Assembly: GCA_015657735.1 (NCBI GenBank)
Contig: SSSX01000312.1
Location: 1 to 16,905 of the forward strand
Direction of reading: 5' to 3'
Source of the DNA: Zoogloeaceae bacterium
Lineage (GTDB): Bacteria > Pseudomonadota > Gammaproteobacteria > Burkholderiales > Rhodocyclaceae
Length of the DNA stretch: 16,905 nucleotides
Below, in pieces: positions 10,101 to 16,905 of this stretch. The translations under genes were made by a program, and so were the position numbers. Every line of letters starts with the position of its first letter. The first letter of the stretch is position 1. A model generated the notes under the pieces. The model had not been told where the DNA came from. It did no database searches and was given only the letters and a program-made list of their open reading frames with translations.

Positions 10101-10121
10101 GTTTGCGAACAATTCGCATTT
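10101..10121. promoter_or_regulatory. Fur-box-like palindrome
   Basis: TGCGAA-CAA-TTCGCA (10104-10118) is a perfect 6-bp inverted repeat with T-rich flanks. It resembles proteobacterial Fur operators of the type AATGCGAATnATTCGCATT. It touches the -35 of the predicted promoter of the ferric-iron binding protein gene, where iron-loaded Fur would block transcription. The downstream function supports the call. Confidence 0.6.
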
Positions 10122-10147
10122 ACATCGCCGCTCAGGCTGGTTAGACT
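10119..10147 (+). promoter_or_regulatory. Sigma-70-type promoter of the iron-binding protein gene
   Basis: TTTACA (10119-10124, five of six) and TAGACT (10142-10147, four of six) are separated by 17 bp, the optimal spacing. The Fur-like palindrome abuts and partly overlaps the -35. Transcription would begin near 10154, giving a leader of about 40 nt. Confidence 0.5.
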
Positions 10148-10195
10148 GCCCGTCGTCTGATTCGCGTCCTGCGTCCTTTTTCCGGAGTCTCGTTC

Positions 10196-11212
10196 ATGAA
10201 GTTCAAGTCCACCGTGCTCGCGCTTGCGCTGGCGAGCCTGTCCGCCGCCGCCCAGGCCGACGACAAGGAGCTCAACCTCTACTCGGCCCGTCACTACCAG
10301 ACCGACGAGGCGCTTTACACCAATTTCACGAAGCAGACCGGCATCCGCATCAACCGCATCGAAGGCAAGGAGGACGAACTCCTCGAGCGCATCCGCAACG
10401 AGGGCGCCAACAGCCCGGCGGATATTCTGCTGACGGTGGATGCGGCGCGTCTGGCCAAGGCCCACGAACTGGGGCTGTTCGTGCCGGTGAGTTCCAAGGT
10501 GCTGGAATCGCGCATCCCGGCCCATCTGCGCAGCGACGACTGGTTCTCGTTTTCGACCCGCGCGCGGGTCATCATCTACAACAAGCTGTCGGTGAAGGCC
10601 GACGAGGTGCGCAGCTACGACGATCTGGCCAGGCCGGCGCTGAAGGGCAAGCTGTGCTCGCGCTCGGGCTCGCATCCCTACAACCTGTCGCTCGGTGCGT
10701 CGGTGATCGCCCACGAGGGCGAGGCGAAGGCCGAGGAATGGGCGCGCGGCATGGTGGCGAACTTCGCGCGGGCGCCGAAGGGCGGCGATACCGACCAGAT
10801 CAAGGCGGTCGCGGCCGGCGAATGCCAGGTGGCGCTGTCGAACACCTATTACGTGGCACGGATGATGCGTTCCACCAAACCGGAAGACGTCAAGGCGATG
10901 GAGAAGGTCGGCGTCGCGTGGCCCAACCAGGCGACCACCGGCACCCACATCAACGTGTCCGGCGCCGGCGTGCTGAAGTACGCGCCCCACAAGGAGGCGG
11001 CGGTGAAGTTCCTCGAGTATCTGGCGTCCGACGATGCCCAGCGCTACTTTGCCGACGGCAACAACGAATGGCCGGTGGTGGAATCGGTGAAGGTGTCGAA
11101 CAAGGCGCTCGACGCCCTCGGCAAGTTCAAGGCCGACGCCCTGCCGGTGAAGAAGCTGGAGATGTATCAGGTCAAGGCGCAGATGATCTACGACCGCGCC
11201 GGCTACAAGTAA
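10196..11212 (+). CDS. Periplasmic Fe(3+)-binding protein of an ABC transporter (FbpA/FutA type)
   Basis: A 338-aa periplasmic solute-binding protein for ferric iron uptake. The signal peptide has MKFK, a Leu/Ala core and likely cleavage after AQA (21). The mature start LNLYSARHYQTDEALY is the family's signature first strand with a metal-site tyrosine region. SNTYYVARMM (215-224) carries the adjacent tyrosines (218-219) that ligate Fe(3+) in FbpA and FutA. NEWPVV near residue 290 is also typical. ATG 10196 has GGAG at 8 nt. A Fur-like operator and a good promoter precede it, consistent with induction under iron limitation. No permease or ATPase gene follows: a hairpin and convergent genes come next, so its membrane partners are encoded elsewhere. 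Confidence 0.94.
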   Translation: MKFKSTVLALALASLSAAAQADDKELNLYSARHYQTDEALYTNFTKQTGIRINRIEGKEDELLERIRNEGANSPADILLTVDAARLAKAHELGLFVPVSSKVLESRIPAHLRSDDWFSFSTRARVIIYNKLSVKADEVRSYDDLARPALKGKLCSRSGSHPYNLSLGASVIAHEGEAKAEEWARGMVANFARAPKGGDTDQIKAVAAGECQVALSNTYYVARMMRSTKPEDVKAMEKVGVAWPNQATTGTHINVSGAGVLKYAPHKEAAVKFLEYLASDDAQRYFADGNNEWPVVESVKVSNKALDALGKFKADALPVKKLEMYQVKAQMIYDRAGYK

Positions 11213-11235
11213 GCGCCGCACCGCTGCCTCACCCG

Positions 11236-11260
11236 CAACGCCCCGCATGCCGGGGCGTTG
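11236..11260. terminator. Hairpin between convergent genes
   Basis: CAACGCCCCG and CGGGGCGTTG form a perfect 10-bp stem with a CATGC loop, 23 nt after the iron-binding protein stop and 27 bp before the end of the convergent DUF1854 gene. Its strength and position suit a bidirectional terminator, although neither side has a U-tract. Confidence 0.6.
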
Positions 11261-11287
11261 TCGCTGGTGGGGCCGCCGGGGCCGGGC

Positions 11288-11752
11288 TTACAGGAAGCGG
11301 TCGAGCATCTTCTTGCTGTGGGCGTCGAGCGCGTAGCGGTCGCGGATCAGGAAGTGGATGCCGCGGCTGTCGGCGATCAGCAGCGCCGGGCGGACGAGGC
11401 GGCGGATGTCTTCCTCGCCCTTCAGCACGAGGCTGGTCGGGCCACGGTCGGTGTCCACTTCCCAGGTGCTGGGCGTGGCGAAGCTGGAAACCGAGTGGAT
11501 GCGCTGGATCACCGGCATGAACTCGCGGGTGGCGAGTTCGGCTTCGAGGAGTTCGCGGGCGGCCGGCGGCAGGTCGGCGATGCGTTCGACCCAGGCGACT
11601 TCCTCGCCGTCGGTGTTGACCAGGCCGATGCCTTCGGTGGGCGCGGCGATGGGGAAGGAGCGCACCGGATTGACCAGGTGGCGCGTGCCGTCGGCGGCGA
11701 CGAAGACGAGCTGGCCGAAGGCATTGCGTTCGAGGGTGATGGCGTGGGACAT
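11288..11752 (-). CDS. Cyanophycin-associated DUF1854 family protein
   Basis: A 154-aa soluble protein of the DUF1854 family, which repeatedly occurs beside cyanophycin synthetases and the special ABC exporter also present here. The biochemical role is unknown. Visible features are an N-terminal ITLERNAFGQLVF strand pair, VNPVRSFPIAAP, a helix PPAARELLEAELATREFMPVI (55-75 region), TSLVLKGEEDIRRL (106-119) and an LIADSRGIHFLIRDRY stretch near the C-terminus. No signal peptide or membrane segment. It begins 9 nt after the ABC exporter stop on the same strand, so the two are one operon, divergent from cphA'. The assignment rests on sequence character and on the diagnostic gene neighbourhood. Confidence 0.88.
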   Translation of the reverse strand: MSHAITLERNAFGQLVFVAADGTRHLVNPVRSFPIAAPTEGIGLVNTDGEEVAWVERIADLPPAARELLEAELATREFMPVIQRIHSVSSFATPSTWEVDTDRGPTSLVLKGEEDIRRLVRPALLIADSRGIHFLIRDRYALDAHSKKMLDRFL

Positions 11753-11761
11753 GACCGGGCC

Positions 11762-14089
11762 TCAGGCGTTGGCGTGTTCGCGGTGGAAGGGCACGCGGGG
11801 CTGCTCGGCGGTGATGCCGTCGTCGAGCTTGCGCGTCTGCGCTTCGTAGAGGCGGAAGTAGGCGCCCTGTTTTTCCATCAGCGCGTCGTGGTTGCCGATC
11901 TCGACGATCTGGCCGCGGTCGAGCACGACCAGCCGGTCGGCCTTGCGCAGCGTGGACAGGCGGTGGGCGATGGCGATGGTGGTGCGGCCGCGGATGAGGT
12001 TTTCGAGCGCGGCCTGGATTTCCATTTCGGTTTCGGTATCGACCGCCGAGGTGGCTTCGTCGAGGATCAGGATGCGCGGGTCGATGAGCAGCGCGCGGGC
12101 GATCGAGATGCGCTGGCGCTCGCCGCCCGACAGGGCCTGACCGCGCTCGCCGACCAGCGAGTCGTAGCCGTGGGGCAGGCGCATGATGAAGTCGTGGGCG
12201 TGGGCCGCGCGGGCAGCGGCGACGATTTCCGCGCGGCTGGCGTCGGGCTTGCCGTAGGCGATGTTCTCGGCAATGGTGCCGAAGAACAGGAACGGTTCCT
12301 GCAGCACCAGGCCGATGTTGCGGCGGTATTCGGACACCGGCACCGAGCGCACGTCGACGCCTTCGATGCGGATCGAGCCGTCGGTGACGTCGTAGAAACG
12401 GCAGATGAGGTTGACCAGGGTGCTCTTGCCGGAACCCGAGTGGCCGACCAGACCGATCATCTCGCCGGGCTGGATGGCCAGGTCGACGCCCCGCAGGATG
12501 GTGCGGTTGCCGTGGCGGAAGCCGACCTTGCGGCATTCGATGGCGCCGGTAACGGCCGGCAGGTGTTGCGGTTTGGCCGGCTCGGGCACGCTGGAGACGT
12601 GGTCGAGGATGTCGAAGATGCGCTTGGCGCCGGCGGCGGCCTTCTGGGTGAAGGAGACGATCCGGCTCATCGAGTCGAGACGGGTGTAGAAGCGCGAGAT
12701 GTAGGTGAGGAAGGCGGTCAGCACGCCGACGGTGATCGACTTGCCGGCGACCAGCCAGATGCCGAAGCCCCACACGATGAGCAGGCCGACTTCGGTAGAG
12801 AGCGTGACGGTGGGCGAGAACACCGACCAGATGCGATTGACCCGGTCATTGACCTGCAGGTTGCGCATGTTGGCGTCCTTGAAGCGGTTCACCTCGCGCT
12901 TTTCCTGGGCAAAGGCCTTGACGACGCGGATGCCCGGGATGGTGTCGGCGAGCACGCTGGTGACTTCGGACCACACCCGGTCGACCTGCTCGAAGCCGTA
13001 GCGCAGGCGGTCGCGCACGGCGTGGATCAGCCACGCGATGAAGGGCAGCGGGACCAGCGTGACGAGGGCCAGCCACGGGTTGATCGAGATGAGGATCGCC
13101 GCGGTCATGGTGATCATCAGCACGTCGGTGGCGAAATCCAGCAGCTGCAGCGACAGGAACAGGGTGATCCGGTCGGTCTCGGCGCCGATCCGCGACATCA
13201 GGTCGCCGGTGCGCTTGCCGCCGAAATATTCGAGCGACAGGCCCTGCAGGTGCTCGTAGGTGGTGATGCGCAGGTCGGCGCCGATGCGCTCGCTGGCCAG
13301 CGCGAGGATGTAGGTCTTGGCCCAGCCGAGGCTCCACGCCACCAGCGCGGCGGTGAGCAGGCCGCCGAGCAGCAGCATGACTTTGTGGGTGTCGATGGGC
13401 ACGCCGTTCTGGAAGGGGATCAGCACCTCGTCCATCAGCGGCATGGTGAGGTAGGGCGGCACCAGGGTGGCGCCGGTGGACAGCAGCGTGAGGATGAAGC
13501 CGGCCAGCAGCTGGCTCTTGTACGGGCGGGCGAAGCGCCACAGGCGCAGCAGCGTCCAGGTGGACGGCGGGGTGTGAATCTCGCGGGCGCAGGTCGGGCA
13601 TTCGTCGGTGCCCGGCGGCAGCGGCGCGTCGCAGGTGGGACAGGTGAGCGGTTCGGGCGGGGCCGGCTGGCGGCCTGCCAGCACGCATTCGAGCTGGGCC
13701 TGGAAACGGTCGGCCAGATTGTGGGCGGCCGGGTCGAGGGCCAGCGTGAAGCGCCAGCCGTCGAGCCGGGCGCCGGCGTCGATGAGATCGAGGCTGGCGA
13801 CGCCGGCCTGATCCCGGTGACGCAGTTGCATGCCTTCGCGGAAGGGCCACGACTGCCAGTCCTGGGTGGCGTGGTTCCAGCCCATCAGGCGGGTGCTGGT
13901 GAGGGCGACGAGGCCCGGGCGGAACTGCAGCTGCGTGTCCAGATCGAGCCCGAGACTGGCGAGAACCTTTTCACCGGGAGCGAGCGCCTCGTCGAGGCGC
14001 GGGCGCCAGCTGTCCGGCACGGCCGGGCCGATGTAGTCGGCGTAGGTGTTCGAGTGGGCGTGGGAAACGTGGGAGGACTCGGAATTCAT
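11762..14089 (-). CDS. Cyanophycin-associated ABC exporter with N-terminal soluble domain and zinc ribbon
   Basis: A 775-aa half-transporter. Residues about 20-140 form a soluble domain (APGEKVLA, then ALTSTRLMGW) that looks like a bacterial PH-type fold. A zinc ribbon follows with CPTC pairs at 150/153 and 164/167. Residues about 180-480 are the six-helix type I exporter domain, and about 510-775 the ATPase: Walker A GHSGSGKST (549-557), signature LSGGERQ (653-659), Walker B ILILDEATS (673-681) and the H-loop in IAIAHRLS. It should dimerise in the inner membrane. The substrate is unknown; gene context ties it to cyanophycin. ATG 14089 is the first start giving a normal N-terminus; the open frame extends 39 codons further without family character. 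It is followed 9 nt later by the DUF1854 gene and is divergent from cphA'. Confidence 0.93.
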   Translation of the reverse strand: MNSESSHVSHAHSNTYADYIGPAVPDSWRPRLDEALAPGEKVLASLGLDLDTQLQFRPGLVALTSTRLMGWNHATQDWQSWPFREGMQLRHRDQAGVASLDLIDAGARLDGWRFTLALDPAAHNLADRFQAQLECVLAGRQPAPPEPLTCPTCDAPLPPGTDECPTCAREIHTPPSTWTLLRLWRFARPYKSQLLAGFILTLLSTGATLVPPYLTMPLMDEVLIPFQNGVPIDTHKVMLLLGGLLTAALVAWSLGWAKTYILALASERIGADLRITTYEHLQGLSLEYFGGKRTGDLMSRIGAETDRITLFLSLQLLDFATDVLMITMTAAILISINPWLALVTLVPLPFIAWLIHAVRDRLRYGFEQVDRVWSEVTSVLADTIPGIRVVKAFAQEKREVNRFKDANMRNLQVNDRVNRIWSVFSPTVTLSTEVGLLIVWGFGIWLVAGKSITVGVLTAFLTYISRFYTRLDSMSRIVSFTQKAAAGAKRIFDILDHVSSVPEPAKPQHLPAVTGAIECRKVGFRHGNRTILRGVDLAIQPGEMIGLVGHSGSGKSTLVNLICRFYDVTDGSIRIEGVDVRSVPVSEYRRNIGLVLQEPFLFFGTIAENIAYGKPDASRAEIVAAARAAHAHDFIMRLPHGYDSLVGERGQALSGGERQRISIARALLIDPRILILDEATSAVDTETEMEIQAALENLIRGRTTIAIAHRLSTLRKADRLVVLDRGQIVEIGNHDALMEKQGAYFRLYEAQTRKLDDGITAEQPRVPFHREHANA

Positions 14090-14150
14090 CTCGAAGGACG
14101 CGATAAGGCCACAGAAAACGGCCGGCGTAGGGCAAAATTGCCGCGCAAAG

Positions 14151-14179
14151 TTTACTGACTCGTTACAAGCGCGTATACC
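14151..14179 (+). promoter_or_regulatory. Candidate promoter of the cphA' operon
   Basis: TTTACT (14151-14156) and TATACC (14174-14179) are each four of six to the sigma-70 consensus and lie exactly 17 bp apart in the divergent region. Transcription would start near 14186, giving a leader of about 130 nt with a hairpin and T-tract. Confidence 0.4.
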
Positions 14180-14185
14180 GCAGTG

Positions 14186-14219
14186 GGGCCGGATCGGCCC
14201 GCACATCGAATATTTTTTT
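14186..14219 (+). promoter_or_regulatory. Leader hairpin and T-tract upstream of cphA'
   Basis: GGGCCG and CGGCCC (14186-14200) form a 6-bp stem with a 3-nt loop, followed after 12 nt by a run of seven T at 14213-14219. The distance from stem to T-run is too long for a standard intrinsic terminator. The structure lies at the start of the predicted leader and might take part in attenuation; the AT-rich run may instead be a promoter element. Confidence 0.25.
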
Positions 14220-14315
14220 CGCCGGTAATCCAGGAAGGGCCTGCCGCGTTAAGGGCAGATCAAGTTCGTGTCAAACCGTGCCGCCAGGCGGCTTGTTACT
14301 TCCTCACCTTTGTCC

Positions 14316-16511
14316 ATGACCAACAAAACGATCGACTTCCTCAATGTGCTCCACCTGCGCGGACCGAACATCTGGACGTACCGCTCGGTTCTCGAAGCGT
14401 GGGTCGACATCCATGACCTGGAAGATTGCCCGTCCAATGTCATCCCCGGTCTGCCCGACCGCCTCACCGCGCTGCTGCCGACGCTGATCGAGCACCGCTG
14501 CAGCATCGGCGAGCGCGGCGGCTTCGTGAAGCGGCTGCACGACGGCACCTGGCCCGGCCACATCCTCGAACACGTGACGCTCGAACTGCAGAACCTCGCC
14601 GGCATCCCGGGCGGTTTCGGCAAGGCCCGCGAGACCTCCGAACGGGGCGTCTACAAGGTGGTGATCCGGGCCTGGCAGAAGGAAGTGTCGATGGCGGCGC
14701 TCGACATGGGACGCGACCTGCTGATGGCGGCGATCGAAGAGCGGCCCTACGACGTGGAGGCCGCCGTCACCAAATTGCGCGATCTGATCGACGACTACAT
14801 GCTCGGGCCGAGCACCCGCTGCATCGTCGAGGCCGCCGCCGACAAGAGCCGGCGCATTCCGTACATCCGTCTGCTGGCCGAAGGCAACCTCGTGCAGCTG
14901 GGCTACGGCGCCCGCCAGCGCCGCATCTGGACCGCCGAAACCGACCGCACGCCGGCCATCGCCGAGAGCATTGCCAGCGAGAAGGATCTCACCAAGATGC
15001 TGCTGTCGTCGTGCGGCGTGCCGGTGCCCGAAGGCCGGGTGGTCGGCAGCGTCGAGGAAGCCATCGAGGCGGCCGACGACATCGGCTACCCGGTGGTCGT
15101 CAAGCCGACCGACGGCAATCACGCCCGCGGCGTGTTCACCAACGTCAATTGCGCGAAGGAAGTCGCCGCGGCCTACCCGCTGTCGCTGGCCGAAGGCTCC
15201 GAAGTGATGGTCGAGCGCTTCATCCGGGGCACCGAGCACCGCATCCTGGTGGTCGGCGGCAAGATGGTTGCGGCCAACATGGGCGAGGCGGTGTCGGTGG
15301 TCGGCGACGGCAAATCGACGATCGACCAGCTGATCGACTCGCAGATCAATACCGACCCGCGCCGCGGCGTCGAGCACGAGTTTCCGCTGTATGTGATCAG
15401 CCTCGACCGCTTCCCGGCGGCGAAGATGGAAGTCGAGCGCCAGGGCTTCAGCGGCAGCAGCGTGCCGCCGGAAGGCCGCGAGGTGATGATCGTGCGCACC
15501 AGCAACATGGCCTTCGACGTGACCGACGAGGTGCATCCCGACACCGCCGAACTGGCCTGCCTTGCCGCGCGCATCGTCGGCCTCGACATCGCCGGCGTCG
15601 ATCTGGTCTGCGAGGACATCTCCAAACCGCTCGATGCGCAGCGCGGCGCGATTGTCGAGGTCAATGCCGGCCCGGGCCTGCTGATGCACATCAAGCCGGC
15701 GGTCGGCCAGCCGCGTCCGGTCGGCGAGGCCATCGTCGATCACCTGTTCGAGAAGGACGAGGATTCGCGCATTCCGGTGGTCGGCGTCACCGGCAGCCGC
15801 GGCAAGACGCCGGTGGCCCGCCTGATCGCCCATCTGCTGCGCCTGTCCGGCCAGTACACCGGCCTGGCGTGCAGCGAAGGCGTGTTCCTCGACGGCCGTC
15901 AGGTCGAGACCGCCGAAGGCACCAACTGGGATGCCGCCGAGCGCGTGCTGATGAACCGCTCGGTCGAGGCCGCGGTGTTCGAGAACGGCTGCCGCAGCAT
16001 CCTCGCCGACGGCACCGTGTACGACCGCTGTCTGGTTGGCGTGGTCACCAACGTCGATGCGGAGATGCACTTCGGCGAGTTCTACATTGATTCGGCCGAA
16101 AAGATCTGGAACGTCTTCCGTACCCAGGTGGACCTGGTGCTGCCCTACGGCGTCGCGGTGCTCAACGCCGAGGACCCGGCGGTCGTCGAAATGGCGCCGC
16201 TGTGCGACGGCGAAGTGATCTTCTACGCCGTCGACAGCAAGGCCGAGGCCATCGTCGCCGCCCGCGGCGACGGCAAGCGCACGGTCTGCGTGAAGGATGG
16301 CGCGATCGTCCTCGCCACCGGCGACAAGGAAGAGCAGATCGCGCCGCTGGTCAAGATCGCCATGCTCGCCAAGGGGGCGGGCGAGCAGCCGGGCGTGCTG
16401 TCCAACCTGCTCGGTGCGGTGGCGGGCGCCTGGGCGCTGGGTGTGTCGCCGGCCATGATCCGCGCCGGCGTCAAGCCCTACGACCCGAGCGCGCCGCTGC
16501 GCGCCGACTGA
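14316..16511 (+). CDS. cphA': Short cyanophycin synthetase-like protein CphA'
   Basis: A 731-aa member of the cyanophycin synthetase family, ATP-dependent enzymes building the aspartate-arginine storage polymer in the cytosol. The N-terminal domain (1-160) opens with VLHLRGPNIW. The ATP-grasp domain (about 210-475) shows VVKPTDGNHARGV (261-273), VERFIRGTEHRILVV (299-313) and the metal-binding EVNAGPGLLMH (448-458). The Mur-ligase-like domain begins at VVGVTGSRGKTPVARLI (488-504), a P-loop. It is 100 or more residues shorter than full CphA at the C-terminus. Its Mur motifs deviate: where canonical enzymes have ETARGGILR and a DHLG element, this has FENGCRSILADG (555-566) and DAEMHFGEF (581-589). 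It may be the primer, dipeptide or regulatory paralogue of the full enzyme encoded next. ATG 14316 fits the family N-terminus; the Shine-Dalgarno is weak and a GTG 48 nt upstream is less likely. Confidence 0.92.
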   Translation: MTNKTIDFLNVLHLRGPNIWTYRSVLEAWVDIHDLEDCPSNVIPGLPDRLTALLPTLIEHRCSIGERGGFVKRLHDGTWPGHILEHVTLELQNLAGIPGGFGKARETSERGVYKVVIRAWQKEVSMAALDMGRDLLMAAIEERPYDVEAAVTKLRDLIDDYMLGPSTRCIVEAAADKSRRIPYIRLLAEGNLVQLGYGARQRRIWTAETDRTPAIAESIASEKDLTKMLLSSCGVPVPEGRVVGSVEEAIEAADDIGYPVVVKPTDGNHARGVFTNVNCAKEVAAAYPLSLAEGSEVMVERFIRGTEHRILVVGGKMVAANMGEAVSVVGDGKSTIDQLIDSQINTDPRRGVEHEFPLYVISLDRFPAAKMEVERQGFSGSSVPPEGREVMIVRTSNMAFDVTDEVHPDTAELACLAARIVGLDIAGVDLVCEDISKPLDAQRGAIVEVNAGPGLLMHIKPAVGQPRPVGEAIVDHLFEKDEDSRIPVVGVTGSRGKTPVARLIAHLLRLSGQYTGLACSEGVFLDGRQVETAEGTNWDAAERVLMNRSVEAAVFENGCRSILADGTVYDRCLVGVVTNVDAEMHFGEFYIDSAEKIWNVFRTQVDLVLPYGVAVLNAEDPAVVEMAPLCDGEVIFYAVDSKAEAIVAARGDGKRTVCVKDGAIVLATGDKEEQIAPLVKIAMLAKGAGEQPGVLSNLLGAVAGAWALGVSPAMIRAGVKPYDPSAPLRAD

Positions 16512-16544
16512 GCACGGCCTTCCGGCGAGAAAAAAACGAGACAG

Positions 16545-16569
16545 CCGGCCGCCCGTCCGTGGCGGCCGG
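16545..16569 (+). promoter_or_regulatory. Intercistronic hairpin between cphA' and cphA
   Basis: CCGGCCGCC and GGCGGCCGG form a perfect 9-bp GC stem with a 7-nt loop in the 82-nt gap between the two synthetase genes. No U-tract follows, so it is unlikely to terminate fully. It could protect the upstream message or set the ratio of the two proteins. Confidence 0.5.
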
Positions 16570-16593
16570 GAACCAAGACAAGGACTGAAATCC

Positions 16594-16905
16594 ATGGAAG
16601 TTTCACGTATCCGGGCACTGCGCGGCCCCAATCTGTGGAGCCGGCATACCGCGATCGAAGCCATTGTGTCGTGCACCGAGGAAGAGTGCGACATCGACGC
16701 GATCCCCGGCTATGAACCGCGCCTGCGCAATCTGTTCCCCGAAATGGGTTTCCTTGAAACCGACGGCAACCAGGGCGCCATTTCGATGGCCCAGGCGCTG
16801 GAACTCGCGGCGCTCGGCCTGCAGGCCTGCGCCGGTTGTCCGGTGACGTTCAGCCGCACCGCGCCGACCCTCGAGAAGGGCGTTTTCCAGGTGGTGGTGG
16901 AATAC
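16594..16905 (+). CDS. cphA: Cyanophycin synthetase CphA, N-terminal part (cut by window end)
   Basis: The first 104 codons of a second cyanophycin synthetase; the gene continues beyond the window. The start ATG 16594 has AAGGA about 9 nt upstream. The N-terminal domain begins VSRIRALRGPNLW, the family opening that parallels VLHLRGPNIW of the preceding gene. It continues with an ECDIDAIPGYEPRLRNLFPEMG segment and a region (about 75-104) that in full-length enzymes leads to the ATP-grasp domain. Comparison with two-gene arrangements known in betaproteobacteria suggests this is the full-length, catalytically complete CphA, but its ATP-grasp and Mur domains cannot be seen here. It is likely co-transcribed with cphA', 82 nt apart. 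Confidence 0.92.
   Translation, partial: MEVSRIRALRGPNLWSRHTAIEAIVSCTEEECDIDAIPGYEPRLRNLFPEMGFLETDGNQGAISMAQALELAALGLQACAGCPVTFSRTAPTLEKGVFQVVVEY

Noticed and set aside
11258..14158. 966-codon plus-strand frame opposite DUF1854 and the ABC exporter
   Set aside because: Antisense shadow; the minus strand has full ABC motifs.
14304..16694. 796-codon minus-strand frame opposite cphA'
   Set aside because: His/Asp/Ala-rich antisense composition with no recognisable domain; the plus strand encodes CphA'.

Overview
The window reads as a chromosomal segment of a GC-rich betaproteobacterium, most likely of the Rhodocyclales (Azoarcus, Thauera or Zoogloea type). The evidence is the style of the porin, the type 2 PyrF, and a DUF1854 / ABC-exporter / tandem cyanophycin synthetase cluster. 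The taxon is an inference from gene families; no rRNA gene is present.

Left end (1-1647): a visibly AT-richer, accessory-looking stretch. Positions about 10-519 hold an indel-free array of short degenerate palindromes of the form [GC]A[CT][AG]T[GC], recurring exactly every 21 bp (two helical turns), with diverged 15-bp spacers. It is followed by a minus-strand orphan gene (598-1269). The C-terminal part of its product resembles the TNT/ADP-ribosyltransferase-like NAD-hydrolase toxin fold. The array and its unknown neighbour are the most unusual part of the window.

1648-6603, all minus strand: a CobW/COG0523 GTPase, topoisomerase IV subunit B (parE), a small exported DUF302-type protein, and a general porin with a strong intrinsic terminator. 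A 419-bp gene-free region (6604-7022) separates the porin from divergently transcribed pyrF.

7023-11212: pyrF, a transglutaminase-like protein closely followed by a conserved hypothetical, a convergent DUF938 methyltransferase, and a periplasmic ferric-iron binding protein. The last has a Fur-box-like palindrome over its predicted promoter.

11288-16905: a cyanophycin (nitrogen and carbon storage polymer) locus. A DUF1854 protein and an unusual ABC exporter carrying an N-terminal soluble domain plus zinc ribbon form a minus-strand operon. It diverges from a short cyanophycin synthetase (cphA', 731 aa) and, downstream of it, a second synthetase (cphA) cut by the window edge.
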